A stretch of 12,364 bases of DNA from Candidatus Desantisiibacteriota bacterium (GTDB lineage: Bacteria > UBA9089 > CG2-30-40-21). The translations under genes were made by a program, and so were the position numbers. The notes under the pieces are model-generated. The model worked only from the letters and a program-made list of their open reading frames with translations, had not been told where the DNA came from and did not search any database. Shown here in pieces: positions 1-6,789 of the stretch. The stretch's first letter is position 1. Every line of letters begins with the position of its first letter. Where the stretch lies: positions 1-12,364 of the forward strand of contig JACQYP010000007.1 in the NCBI GenBank assembly GCA_016208205.1. Reading direction: 5' to 3'.

Positions 1-72
1 ACAGATAAATATTATTGCACTTGCTAATAGCTAACAAGCCTCTTTAATCCTGACAATCTACGACCATCTGTA

Positions 73-84
73 TCTTAATTAAGA
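73..84. promoter_or_regulatory. 12-bp perfect palindrome upstream of the ORF6N gene
   Basis: TCTTAATTAAGA is its own reverse complement and lies 39 bases before the start codon of the ORF6N-domain gene. A poor promoter candidate (CTGACA, 15 bases, TATCTT) overlaps its left half, so it could be an operator. AT-rich palindromes this short arise by chance, so this is a weak call. Confidence 0.2.
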
Positions 85-123
85 AATCGCCATTGTGGAG
101 GAGAGTGTGAAAGGAGCTAATTT

Positions 124-642
124 ATGAGTGAATTAATCCTACAGGAAGCAATAGAGAAAAAGATTTACTTGATACGAGGGCAGAAGGTTATGCTGGACAG
201 TGACCTTGCGAAAATATACGGTGTTACGACAACAAGGCTGAATCAACAAGTAAATAGGAATCAAGACCGCTTTCCAGAAGATTTTAGGTTTCAATTAACG
301 AAAGAAGAATTTGAGAGTTTGATATTGCAATTTGAAACATCAAAGAAAAGACGCGGTGGCCGCCGTAAACTACCCTATGTATTTACAGAACATGGCGCTA
401 TTATGTTGGCAAGTGTCTTAAATAGTGTTATTGCTGTACGAGCCAGTATCCAAGTGGTGCGTGCCTTTGTGCATTTACGGGAAATTTTATCAACCCATAA
501 AGAACTTGTACATAAATTAAACGAACTTGAGAGAAAAACAGAAAAACATGATACCCAGATACAAGCAATTTTCGAGGCAATTCGCCAGTTAATGGCTCCG
601 TCAGAGAAGCCAAAACAGAACATTGGATTTTATAAGGATTAG
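124..642 (+). CDS. ORF6N-domain DNA-binding protein
   Basis: The 172-residue product matches the ORF6N domain, a module shared by phage antirepressor-type proteins and many chromosomal bacterial proteins of unknown role. The domain covers about residues 12-100. It shows the typical order of an IRGQKVMLDSDLAKIYGV segment, a short RLNQQVNRN stretch, FPEDFRFQLT, a basic patch (KKRRGGRRK, residues 74-82) and YVFTEHGAIMLASVL. Residues 120-155 are charged and heptad-like and are probably a coiled coil. The ATG is supported by AAGGAG at 111-116. In this family the domain is thought to bind DNA; the target here is unknown. No phage or mobile gene is adjacent, so the gene may be a solitary accessory gene. 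The family call is firm; the function is not. Confidence 0.88.
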   Translation: MSELILQEAIEKKIYLIRGQKVMLDSDLAKIYGVTTTRLNQQVNRNQDRFPEDFRFQLTKEEFESLILQFETSKKRRGGRRKLPYVFTEHGAIMLASVLNSVIAVRASIQVVRAFVHLREILSTHKELVHKLNELERKTEKHDTQIQAIFEAIRQLMAPSEKPKQNIGFYKD

Positions 643-689
643 GAAAGAATTAAGCAATACTTGTATCCTCTCAATATTTTGCACTGAAC

Positions 690-743
690 CGTGTCCGTAG
701 GGTAGGACAGACATTCCTGTCTGTCTCTTATCTCACGGACACG
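690..743. repeat. Nested palindromic repeat before the PBP gene
   Basis: There are two concentric hairpins. The outer arms are CGTGTCCGT (690-698) and ACGGACACG (735-743), a perfect 9-bp match. Inside, GACAGACA (706-713) pairs with TGTCTGTC (718-725) around a 4-base TTCC loop. The inner hairpin has the same 8-bp stem and 4-base loop design as the one at 11612-11631 (CACAGGCA, AGAA, TGCCTGTG). The element ends 18 bases before the PBP start codon, so it would lie in that gene's leader. There is no U-tract to suggest a terminator. It looks like a dispersed repeat. Confidence 0.7.
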
Positions 744-761
744 AATAAAGGTATATTATAA

Positions 762-2831
762 ATGAAGCTATCAATTAAACTTCTACTATTTGCTACTCTT
801 ATTGTTATTATTGCATTAAGTATTGCCTCTATATTTTATATACGAGATATTCTTAAGGGCTTACCCGGATTATACCCACTGAAGGATAATACTACCCCGG
901 AGTATCATGACTTGCCTACAAGCGTTTATTCAAACAAGGATGAATTAATTGCTGTCTTTACTGTCATCAGGCAAAGGATGTCTGCTTTCAAGGATGTGCC
1001 CGGGTATTTAACAGATGCGGTTGTTCTGACCAATGACCCTGATTTCTATCAACGCAAAGGGACAAGCCTCAAAAAAATTATCTCCATACTACCCCCCCTC
1101 ACCTTTGGGAAGAAAGCTGAACTGAAGAGAACTGCTTATAATCACACTATTACCGAAGAACTGCTTGAACCCTTGTTTTCAAATCACAATAATACCTTTC
1201 GCCATCGGCTACAGGTGGCTCTTCTTGCTGGACAGGCAGAGAAGATATTTACGAAGGAGGAGATATTATCCCGATATATGAACAGAACCTTCCTTGGTCA
1301 TGGAAATTATGGTGTTGAGGCAGCTTCACGGTGTTATTTTCGAAAGACTGCAAAGGACTTAAAATTAGCAGAATGTGCACTTTTAGCCGGGCTTTTCCAT
1401 ACACCAGAGGAATTTTCACCATTTATTTGCCTTGATAAAGCAATTAGAAGGCAAAAAGAGGTGCTTGGCGTAATGCTCAAGGCAGGTCGTATTACTCAAC
1501 AAGAATATATGGATGCTCAAAAAGGGATGGAAAAAAAACTTAAAAGAATAGGGAAAAAGGGACCGGGCAATATCAAAACAACCGTGAATACTGTCCCTTA
1601 CTTTGTAGATTATATCCGGGAAAATATATCCAGAGAATATGGGAAGAATGCAATATATAAAACAGGATTAAAGGTATATACCACTCTGGATCTTGGACTT
1701 CAGCGACAGGCAGAGATGGTGATTGAAGATGCATTAATGGAACTAAACAAGAATAATCTTACTAACTCAATGATAGAAGGGGCATTAATATCACTTGATT
1801 CAACAACCGGATATATAAAGACAATGGTTGGCGGCAGCGGGGTAGTGCGGTTTAATCGAATGAATCGGGCAGTTTATACTCACAGACAACCGGGTTCAGC
1901 CTTTAAGCCCTTTATCTATACTGCTGCTATTGATTCTGGTTTCACCACGGCTACACTGCTTAATGATTCAGAAATATCATATGGGAAATGGAAACCCAAG
2001 AATTATGAGGATAAATTTCTTGGAACCATTACCTTAAGATATGCCCTGGAGCAATCTATAAATGTTGCCTCAATAAAGCTGCTTAATAAATTAGGTGCCA
2101 GGAAGGCGATTGATTATGCCAAAAGAATGGGCATAGAAAGTAAGCTTGATAATGACCTGACCCTGTGTCTTGGTGTCTCGACAGTAACACCAATAGAGAT
2201 AGCCGGGGCATATACCCCATTTGCTAATGGTGGTCTATCAGTAAAGCCTATGGCTATTAGATATATTAAGGATTATGAAGGAAACCTTGTAGATGTGTAT
2301 CTGCCCAAACAAAAGCAGGCAATTTCTCCTCAAACAGCTTATATCATGCTCGATATGCTCAAAGGGGTCATTGAGCGGGGAACAGCCAGGGGTGCCCTGC
2401 ATAATCGACTCGGAAGGGAAGCGGCTGGTAAAACAGGGACATCAAATGATTGTGCAGATGCATGGTTTATTGGCTTTATCCCTCAGCTTCTTACATGTGT
2501 CTGGGTTGGACACGATAAGGGACAGATTTCCATGGGAGAAGAGATGTGCGGTGGTGAAATAGCAGCTCCAATATGGAGGGATTTTATGCTTAAGGCTATC
2601 TCTCGAATACCACCAGTCTCATTCCAGAGACCAAATGATATCATTGAGGTTATCCTTGACCCATTTACCGGAATGAAGGCTACCCAGTATTGTCCCAGAA
2701 TAAAAAAAGAGATATTTATCGTTGGCACAGAGCCAAAGGGAAGCTGCACAGTTCATGTTAGACCAAGAAAGGCAGCAGTATCGCCGAGGATAGAGGTAGA
2801 GACAGAAACAGACGAAGGGAGTCTTGAGTGA
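762..2831 (+). CDS. Class A penicillin-binding protein (PBP1-like) with a degenerate glycosyltransferase active site
   Basis: This 689-residue protein has the class A PBP layout for periplasmic peptidoglycan synthesis. It has an N-terminal membrane anchor (about residues 5-27), a GT51 glycosyltransferase-like domain (about 75-245) and a penicillin-binding transpeptidase domain (about 330-615). A C-terminal tail follows, with the CP...C..H pattern common in PBP1A proteins. The transpeptidase motifs are intact: SxxK at S379-K382 (SAFK), SxN at S432-N434 and KTG at 557-559. The GT51 domain keeps its late motifs, such as TKEEILSRYMN and the GHGNYGVEAASRCYF stretch. However, the first catalytic glutamate (ED..F motif) is N91 (TNDPDF), the STITQQ motif reads HTITEE, and the second catalytic glutamate (RKxxE) aligns with V152. 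I infer a transpeptidase with a non-catalytic glycosyltransferase fold that would need a partner polymerase. The start has AAAGG at 747-751. No operon partner is seen. Confidence 0.93.
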   Translation: MKLSIKLLLFATLIVIIALSIASIFYIRDILKGLPGLYPLKDNTTPEYHDLPTSVYSNKDELIAVFTVIRQRMSAFKDVPGYLTDAVVLTNDPDFYQRKGTSLKKIISILPPLTFGKKAELKRTAYNHTITEELLEPLFSNHNNTFRHRLQVALLAGQAEKIFTKEEILSRYMNRTFLGHGNYGVEAASRCYFRKTAKDLKLAECALLAGLFHTPEEFSPFICLDKAIRRQKEVLGVMLKAGRITQQEYMDAQKGMEKKLKRIGKKGPGNIKTTVNTVPYFVDYIRENISREYGKNAIYKTGLKVYTTLDLGLQRQAEMVIEDALMELNKNNLTNSMIEGALISLDSTTGYIKTMVGGSGVVRFNRMNRAVYTHRQPGSAFKPFIYTAAIDSGFTTATLLNDSEISYGKWKPKNYEDKFLGTITLRYALEQSINVASIKLLNKLGARKAIDYAKRMGIESKLDNDLTLCLGVSTVTPIEIAGAYTPFANGGLSVKPMAIRYIKDYEGNLVDVYLPKQKQAISPQTAYIMLDMLKGVIERGTARGALHNRLGREAAGKTGTSNDCADAWFIGFIPQLLTCVWVGHDKGQISMGEEMCGGEIAAPIWRDFMLKAISRIPPVSFQRPNDIIEVILDPFTGMKATQYCPRIKKEIFIVGTEPKGSCTVHVRPRKAAVSPRIEVETETDEGSLE

Positions 2832-2842
2832 AGGAAGAAAGA

Positions 2843-2868
2843 AGGCACAAAGGAGGAAAGGCACAAAG
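2843..2868. repeat. Two copies of the dispersed 10-mer AGGCACAAAG
   Basis: AGGCACAAAG occurs at 2843-2852 and 2859-2868, just after the PBP stop codon. The reverse complement CTTTGTGCCT occurs exactly at 3981-3990 and 4004-4013, inside the lipoprotein gene, and at 11636-11645, inside the folate cyclo-ligase gene. It belongs to the same low-complexity repeat material that accompanies the palindromic insertions. No function is evident. Confidence 0.6.
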
Positions 2869-2915
2869 ACAGAGAAAAAGGGAGAAGAAGTCGAGTATTA
2901 GAGATTAGAGATAAC

Positions 2916-3080
2916 TGGTTCAAAAGTTCACGGCTCAAGGTTGGAGAGCGATGAAGCTTATCTCTGCAATGGCAGGGAATTGAACGGGTTGAAGATATTG
3001 AGGTTTGACAACTCGTAGATTCATTAACTATTCCAAGAAATATGAAGAATGTAAATTGCCTAACCGTGAACCTTGAACCA
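2916..3080. repeat. Intergenic segment bounded by an 18-base imperfect inverted repeat
   Basis: The left arm at 2916-2933 ends in GTTCACGG. The right arm at 3064-3080 begins CCGTGAAC and ends TTGAACCA. The arms are complementary apart from a one-base gap and one mismatch. They enclose about 130 bases in the otherwise empty space between the convergent PBP and lipoprotein genes. A related CCGTGAACC string occurs at 6758-6767. The interior may hold a decayed coding remnant. This could be a small nonautonomous repeat element or a convergent terminator region, but there is no clear T-tract. Confidence 0.55.
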
Positions 3081-3118
3081 TGAAGGGAGACAACCTGTTT
3101 TAGCGTTTACATGAATGC

Positions 3119-4369
3119 TTATTTCTCTATCAATACCTGCCTTTTTGAACATTTATATTGTGGTTTTGTAGCTGATATAAAATTACTTGCTGGCTCATTG
3201 CATAGATTTTCAAAGAGTTCCATATCGTAAAGCGGTATTTTTTCTTCATCTTCGACAAAATACTCTTTAACCTTAGAGATATCATATTTTTTATCCCATA
3301 ACAGGTTACTGGTCTTTGCCTCAAGGAAACAAAACCTTATCTTTAATGTCACCTTGCGATTAATACTCGGAATATCATAGTAAATATATCGCCGTTCCTC
3401 TTCTGAATAACGGCTTTTAGTAGTTATCATCTTTTCTTTTTTATCAATAAATTCCATTATTTCAAGAGCAAACAACCACTGAACACCGGAGGAAGCACAC
3501 AAGTCTATTATTGCCTCAGGATTTTGCAAAGACAAGGATAGAGGTATCACCTCTGACACTGGTTTGTCCTTTGCCGAAGAGGTAGCACCTGTCAGAGGTG
3601 CTACCTCTCCGGCAAGTGGCAACTCATTTATTCCCTGCAATATCTCCTCATTGATATAGAATGAACTTTCCTCTTGTATCCTTTCCTTAAATGCTTCAAC
3701 AATCCTTTTGGTTATTTCTTCTGCCTTTTCATCTGATAACAGGACAAGTATTCCAACGTTGTTGATACCATCTATATTCAATATTGGTGGAAGTTTTTTC
3801 TGTATCTCCACCCTTTTGGATAAAATCTTCTTTGAGGCAGAGACTGTTCCTTGTCCTGATAGTAGGGCGGGTTTAGAACCCGCCCCTACCCCTGTTTGTC
3901 CTGTCTCTTCCATGAAATCCTTAAGATTTTGATAACAACTCTGTCCAAGTAGGCGGGTGAATGATGAAGATTTACTATTACTTTGTGCCTCTGTCCCTTC
4001 TGCCTTTGTGCCTTTGTGCTTCTCTCCCTCTCCTGATGGGAGAGGGATGGGGAGAGGGTTCAATTGTGCCTCTGTGCCTTCTTCTATAATACTTACGGCT
4101 TTTTCATAAAGACATTTTGCAGCCTTATTGTCTCCAAAATACTCGTAAACCACGCCAAGATTATTGCAAGTAAATATGTTGCCGGGGTTATTTTTTATAG
4201 CTTTTTCAAGATGAAATTTAGCATCATGCCATAGCCCAATCGTTATACATCTGGTTCCATACCGGCTATCACTTACAGCCATAGAACGCATATTTGTACA
4301 GCCGGTTGTACTACTTATGACCATTATCAGCAGGATAATTTGTGCAAAACAGGTGAGATTAGATAGCAA
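3119..4369 (-). CDS. TPR-containing lipoprotein with in-frame palindromic repeat insertions
   Basis: This 416-residue protein begins with a lipoprotein-type signal peptide: a hydrophobic stretch at about residues 8-20, then STTGC with C24 as the lipidation site. One or two TPR-like helical repeats follow (about 45-95, with EKAIKNNPGN and YEYFGDNKAAKCLYEKAV). The C-terminal half (about 200-416) is a mixed alpha/beta region resembling periplasmic CsgG/LpoB/TolB-N-like domains only in general pattern; I do not recognise the family. The middle is interrupted by low-complexity inserts that coincide with DNA palindromes: residues about 97-128, 159-174, 250-268 and 270-278. The start is TTG with AGAGG six bases upstream; a later ATG would cut into the signal peptide. 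It lies 76 bases downstream of the cyclophilin gene on the same strand and may share its transcript. The role is unknown, probably an outer-membrane or periplasmic accessory protein. Confidence 0.8.
   Translation of the reverse strand: MLSNLTCFAQIILLIMVISSTTGCTNMRSMAVSDSRYGTRCITIGLWHDAKFHLEKAIKNNPGNIFTCNNLGVVYEYFGDNKAAKCLYEKAVSIIEEGTEAQLNPLPIPLPSGEGEKHKGTKAEGTEAQSNSKSSSFTRLLGQSCYQNLKDFMEETGQTGVGAGSKPALLSGQGTVSASKKILSKRVEIQKKLPPILNIDGINNVGILVLLSDEKAEEITKRIVEAFKERIQEESSFYINEEILQGINELPLAGEVAPLTGATSSAKDKPVSEVIPLSLSLQNPEAIIDLCASSGVQWLFALEIMEFIDKKEKMITTKSRYSEEERRYIYYDIPSINRKVTLKIRFCFLEAKTSNLLWDKKYDISKVKEYFVEDEEKIPLYDMELFENLCNEPASNFISATKPQYKCSKRQVLIEK
3541..3615. repeat. Palindromic repeat D inside the lipoprotein gene
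   Basis: The arms at 3571-3590 and 3596-3615 are complementary at 19 of 20 positions around the 5-base loop GTCAG; the core is AGAGGTAGCACCT with its exact complement. A further partial copy, GAGGTATCACCTCTGACA at 3541-3558, matches the reverse complement of 3590-3607 at 17 of 18 positions. The whole block is translated on the minus strand as residues of about 250-278 (LPLAGEVAPLTGATSSAKD and SEVIPLS), so the palindrome adds sequence to the protein without breaking its frame. Confidence 0.75.
3862..3889. repeat. Palindromic repeat C inside the lipoprotein gene
   Basis: GTAGGGCGGGTT (3862-3873) pairs with AACCCGCCCCTAC (3877-3889), giving 12 base pairs with one bulged C and a 3-base loop. It is much richer in G and C than its surroundings. 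On the minus strand it is read as part of GVGAGSKPALLSGQG (about residues 160-174), a low-complexity peptide between helical segments. This is a different repeat family from the ones at 3571 and 4024. Confidence 0.72.
3981..4071. repeat. Palindromic repeat A (48 bases) plus CTTTGTGCC-type repeats inside the lipoprotein gene
   Basis: TCCCTCTCC (4025-4033) and GGAGAGGGA (4039-4047) form a perfect 9-bp stem. The full 48-base unit at 4024-4071 recurs at 11559-11606 with 46 of 48 identities, and a diverged copy lies at 7986-8023. The flank at 3981-4020 carries copies of CTTTGTGCC. On the minus strand this unit is read as NPLPIPLPSGEGE, then KHKGTKAEGTEAQ. The copy in the folate cyclo-ligase gene is read in another frame. 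Confidence 0.82.
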
Positions 4370-4381
4370 TTGGAACCTCTT

Positions 4382-4431
4382 TTGAATCTCGAATCGTGAA
4401 TCTGAATAAATAGAACAGATTCGAGATTCAA
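4382..4431. repeat. 14-bp perfect inverted repeat between the cyclophilin and lipoprotein genes
   Basis: TTGAATCTCGAATC (4382-4395) is exactly complementary to GATTCGAGATTCAA (4418-4431), with a 22-base AT-rich loop. A second imperfect pair, GAATCGTGAATC and GATTTACGATTC, overlaps it. It occupies almost all of the 76-base gap. It could form a hairpin in the minus-strand transcript and weaken read-through from the cyclophilin gene, but no T-tract follows, so I do not call it an intrinsic terminator. Confidence 0.6.
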
Positions 4432-4445
4432 GATTTACGATTCAT

Positions 4446-5111
4446 TTATTTTCCCGTCACAGTTACAGTCATATCTATCCGTTCCAGCGGATTGTCTTGA
4501 GGATCTCTTGGAACATTGACTATTTTATCTGCCACATCCATCCCGGATATTACCTCTCCAAAGACTGTATATTGTCTATCTAAGAAGGTAGCCGGGGCGA
4601 CACAGATAAAGAATTGAGAGCCGGCACTGTTTGGATCAGCAGACCTTGCCATGGAAACAATGCCTCGTTGATGAGAATGACTGTTAAATTCAGCGTGAAT
4701 ATTAAAACCAGGTCCACCCAAACCATCATTTGAACGGTCAGCATCCTTAGTATTAGGGTCTCCCCCCTGAATCATGAAGCCAGGTATAACTCGATGAAAG
4801 GTTGTATTATTATAAAACCCTTGTTTGGCAAGGTTTTTGAAATTCTGGACATGCTTTGGGGCATCATTCTCAAAGAACTTAATCTTTATCTGCCCAAATT
4901 TGGTGTCAATAACAGCTATCTCCTCTGGTTTTTTCTCAGGAATCTTTCCCTCAATAATGGTACTTGTCCCTTGTGTCTGTGTGCCTGTTATTTCTTGATT
5001 AGCTGCTTCTTCAGCTACAACCGGTTGTTTCTCCTGCACATCTTTTTTTGTACATCCTATTGAAGCACCTACAAACAATAGACATACAGTGTAAATAGCC
5101 CATCTTTTCAT
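4446..5111 (-). CDS. Cyclophilin-type peptidyl-prolyl cis-trans isomerase lipoprotein
   Basis: The 221-residue product speeds cis-trans isomerisation of peptide bonds before proline and should act on the outer side of the inner membrane or in the periplasm. Residues 1-19 form a short signal peptide ending at a lipobox-like ASIGC (C20). A charged and Thr/Gln-rich linker (about 21-63) precedes the cyclophilin domain (about 64-221). Family motifs are clear: FHRVIPGFMIQGGDP at 105-119, with the catalytic arginine at R107, then AGSQFFI at 163-169 and YTVFGEVISGMDVADKI. The start was set at 5111 because GGAGG lies six bases upstream and the signal peptide begins there; a longer reading to 5180 adds an unlikely N-terminus. 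A strong promoter and palindromic leader lie upstream. The family is certain; substrates are unknown. Confidence 0.94.
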   Translation of the reverse strand: MKRWAIYTVCLLFVGASIGCTKKDVQEKQPVVAEEAANQEITGTQTQGTSTIIEGKIPEKKPEEIAVIDTKFGQIKIKFFENDAPKHVQNFKNLAKQGFYNNTTFHRVIPGFMIQGGDPNTKDADRSNDGLGGPGFNIHAEFNSHSHQRGIVSMARSADPNSAGSQFFICVAPATFLDRQYTVFGEVISGMDVADKIVNVPRDPQDNPLERIDMTVTVTGK

Positions 5112-5144
5112 ACAAATCCTCCATATATATTTGATATTTTCCAA

Positions 5145-5282
5145 GAAACTACTCATAAACATGGGAAAAGACATGTCCAAATAAGAGTCACAGATTACAC
5201 TGATTTAAGATAAAAATTAATCCGTGAAATCAGTGGCTAAAAAACGATAAACTGTTAATTCCTCACAATTTTGAGTAATTAC
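5145..5282 (-). repeat. Leader palindrome element bounded by inverted 11-mers, 5' of the cyclophilin gene
   Basis: In minus-strand sense the leader opens with GTAATTACTCA (5282-5272), 9 bases after a -10 box, and closes with TGAGTAGTTTC (5155-5145), 22 bases before the SD. Inside lies CACTGATTT (5198-5206), exactly complementary to AAATCAGTG (5227-5235), next to CACAGATTA/TAATCCGTG-type repeat text. The boundary 11-mers match those in the ATPase and degP leaders with one change each. It may be a regulatory leader or a dispersed element. Confidence 0.5.
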
Positions 5283-5291
5283 TTTTTCAAG

Positions 5292-5320
5292 ATTATATCA
5301 ATAGAATCCTAAAATGTCAA
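5292..5320 (-). promoter_or_regulatory. Consensus sigma-70 promoter for the cyclophilin gene
   Basis: The minus strand reads TTGACA (5320-5315), a 17-base spacer, and TATAAT (5297-5292): a perfect match at both hexamers and in spacing. It lies just after the V-ATPase F stop codon, so the cyclophilin gene has its own start of transcription near 5285 and a leader of about 170 bases. Confidence 0.8.
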
Positions 5321-5332
5321 GCAGAAAGATTG

Positions 5333-5641
5333 CTACGCAATCTCACTTCCTACAGCCTTCCGAAGTATTTGTTGCAGCCGGGTGCGTCCAATCCCCTGAC
5401 TCCCCTGATTATTGGGTAAAACAACAACCGCTGGCAAGGGTAAGGCATGTATCTCCTGAATCTGCTGCTCACATTGCTTAAACACATCCTCAGTTACAAA
5501 GATAATGGCATATTCCTTCCCCAGCATCCCCTTAAAGACCTCGTTTGCATCCTTAATATCTTTTATGGCATAGATACTAAACCCTACTGCCTTGAATGGC
5601 CAGATAGTGTCCTTATCTCCCATGATAGCTATTTTAGACAT
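5333..5641 (-). CDS. atpF: V/A-type ATPase subunit F
   Basis: The 102-residue product fits the small F subunit of V/A-type rotary ATPases, part of the central rotor stalk at the membrane-facing side of the catalytic head. The family pattern is visible: an N-terminal MSKIAIMGDKDTIWPFKAVG strand-loop, a central YAIIFVTEDV, then LPAVVVLPNNQGSQG and a C-terminal KAVGSEI. Length is normal for the family. Its ATG overlaps the end of the C-subunit gene by 8 bases (ATGTCTAA), which indicates translational coupling. The A, B and D genes that usually follow are absent; a new promoter starts 13 bases beyond its stop. Confidence 0.9.
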   Translation of the reverse strand: MSKIAIMGDKDTIWPFKAVGFSIYAIKDIKDANEVFKGMLGKEYAIIFVTEDVFKQCEQQIQEIHALPLPAVVVLPNNQGSQGIGRTRLQQILRKAVGSEIA

Positions 5642-6632
5642 AATTTGCCCTCAATCTCATCCGTATCTTATTTTCTGATAAATGATTCAGCTTAGCTACG
5701 AAGATTATCCTTAACAGGTTTGTTTCCATCTCTTTCAAGAGATAATACCTGATTAACGGCTCTGGACCAAAAAATATCAGATTAGCCTGTTTCAGATAAT
5801 TAAGGATATGATTATCTGAGACAACCTCATACTTCCAGAATAATCTTTCTTCAGCCCAACCTTCCATGACCAGATCCTGATAACCCTTAATCTCTGAAAA
5901 TATATCCCATGACTTACTAAAAAGCTTAAGGAAGAAATCCTTGCTTATGCTTCCATCATCAAAAAGCATCTGCCAGAGATAATCTGTCTCAACCTGAGCA
6001 TGGGTTAATCTGAGAAAGGTATGAATATTTATAAGGTCAATCTGCTTTTGATAATAAGTAATCAGAAAAGAGTTTTTACTCTTTTTAGCTTCAGATGTCA
6101 AATATTGCCACATAACTTTATCAATGGCTTGACTTATCCAAAATACCTCATTGTTGCCAGAGGCTACCCCTTTCCTCTCCATTTCCATGATAACCTGCCC
6201 AGATGCTTCTTTTAGATATTCCGGAGCATCTCTCCATTTTCCTTCAATCATTAACCGAAGATTTTCTAAAGGTGTCAGTCCAAGTATGCTGAATGGTTCA
6301 TCTACCGGCTCACCGTAATATTTTGTTTCAAGCAATATCTTGAGGTTGTAAAAGTCATGAGGGATACGAAGAAGGTGGATATAGTGCTGTTCTGGAGACA
6401 ATACCTCCAGAAAACTCAATATCTTGTATAACTCATTACTCAACCCATCCTCAAAGTCAAAGAGATTTCCCACATCATTGAAAGCTTCAGCATATTCTGT
6501 ATTTCGTAGAATAGATAATGCCCTTGTTCCATCCTCAGCAGAGATTAGCCGTTCCACAGTCGGTCTGTCTAATAGATAATTTTCCAATGCCCTAACCCTT
6601 GCTACAGCATAGGTATATCTCGTGTCAGTCAT
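5634..6632 (-). CDS. atpC: V/A-type ATPase subunit C (AC39/subunit d family)
   Basis: The 332-residue protein matches the AC39-type subunit that links the rotor stalk to the membrane c-ring in V/A-ATPases. The N-terminal segment (YAVARVRALENYLLDRPTVERLI) and the repeated helical pattern with LLRIPHDFYNLKILLETKYYGE (about residues 88-109) are typical, as is the length. The start has GAGGAG seven bases upstream of the ATG. It lies between E and F in the standard order. The gap to the upstream E gene (157 bases) is filled by a palindromic repeat, which may affect the ratio of E to C and F in the transcript. Confidence 0.9.
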   Translation of the reverse strand: MTDTRYTYAVARVRALENYLLDRPTVERLISAEDGTRALSILRNTEYAEAFNDVGNLFDFEDGLSNELYKILSFLEVLSPEQHYIHLLRIPHDFYNLKILLETKYYGEPVDEPFSILGLTPLENLRLMIEGKWRDAPEYLKEASGQVIMEMERKGVASGNNEVFWISQAIDKVMWQYLTSEAKKSKNSFLITYYQKQIDLINIHTFLRLTHAQVETDYLWQMLFDDGSISKDFFLKLFSKSWDIFSEIKGYQDLVMEGWAEERLFWKYEVVSDNHILNYLKQANLIFFGPEPLIRYYLLKEMETNLLRIIFVAKLNHLSENKIRMRLRANYV

Positions 6633-6661
6633 TGCCGGCTCCTCTTTTGTAACCGTAATTA

Positions 6662-6756
6662 TGGAGTGCGAAAGCTTACTTGCTTTCGCTTTTCCGTTTG
6701 CATAGATTGCTTGCTACATATAGCTAAAGCGGTAGCAAGTAAGCTACCGCACTCCA
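6662..6756. repeat. Nested palindromic element with TTACTT-loop hairpins between ATPase E and C genes
   Basis: The outer arms TGGAGTGCG (6662-6670) and CGCACTCCA (6748-6756) are perfectly complementary. Inside are two hairpins of the same design: GCGAAAGC-TTACTT-GCTTTCGC (6668-6689) and GCGGTAGC-AAGTAA-GCTACCGC (6729-6750). Flanking GTAACCG (6649-6655) and CGGTTAC (6787-6793) form a further short inverted pair, the latter overlapping the E stop codon. A second, longer member of the family lies at 8198-8344. Confidence 0.8.
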
Positions 6757-6789
6757 AACCGTGAACCGATAACTGTCCATTGTAAGCGG

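Noticed and set aside
124..642. Prophage or mobile island suggested by the ORF6N protein
   Set aside because: No integrase, att-like repeat, phage structural gene or compositional change is seen nearby; ORF6N proteins are also common in chromosomes.
3862..3889. Intrinsic terminator (GC-rich hairpin)
   Set aside because: It lies within the lipoprotein reading frame and has no following T-tract on either strand; it is better explained as a dispersed repeat.
5112..5180. 23-residue N-terminal extension of the cyclophilin lipoprotein
   Set aside because: The extension would put the lipoprotein signal peptide internally and it overlaps the leader element; the ATG at 5111 has GGAGG at ideal spacing.
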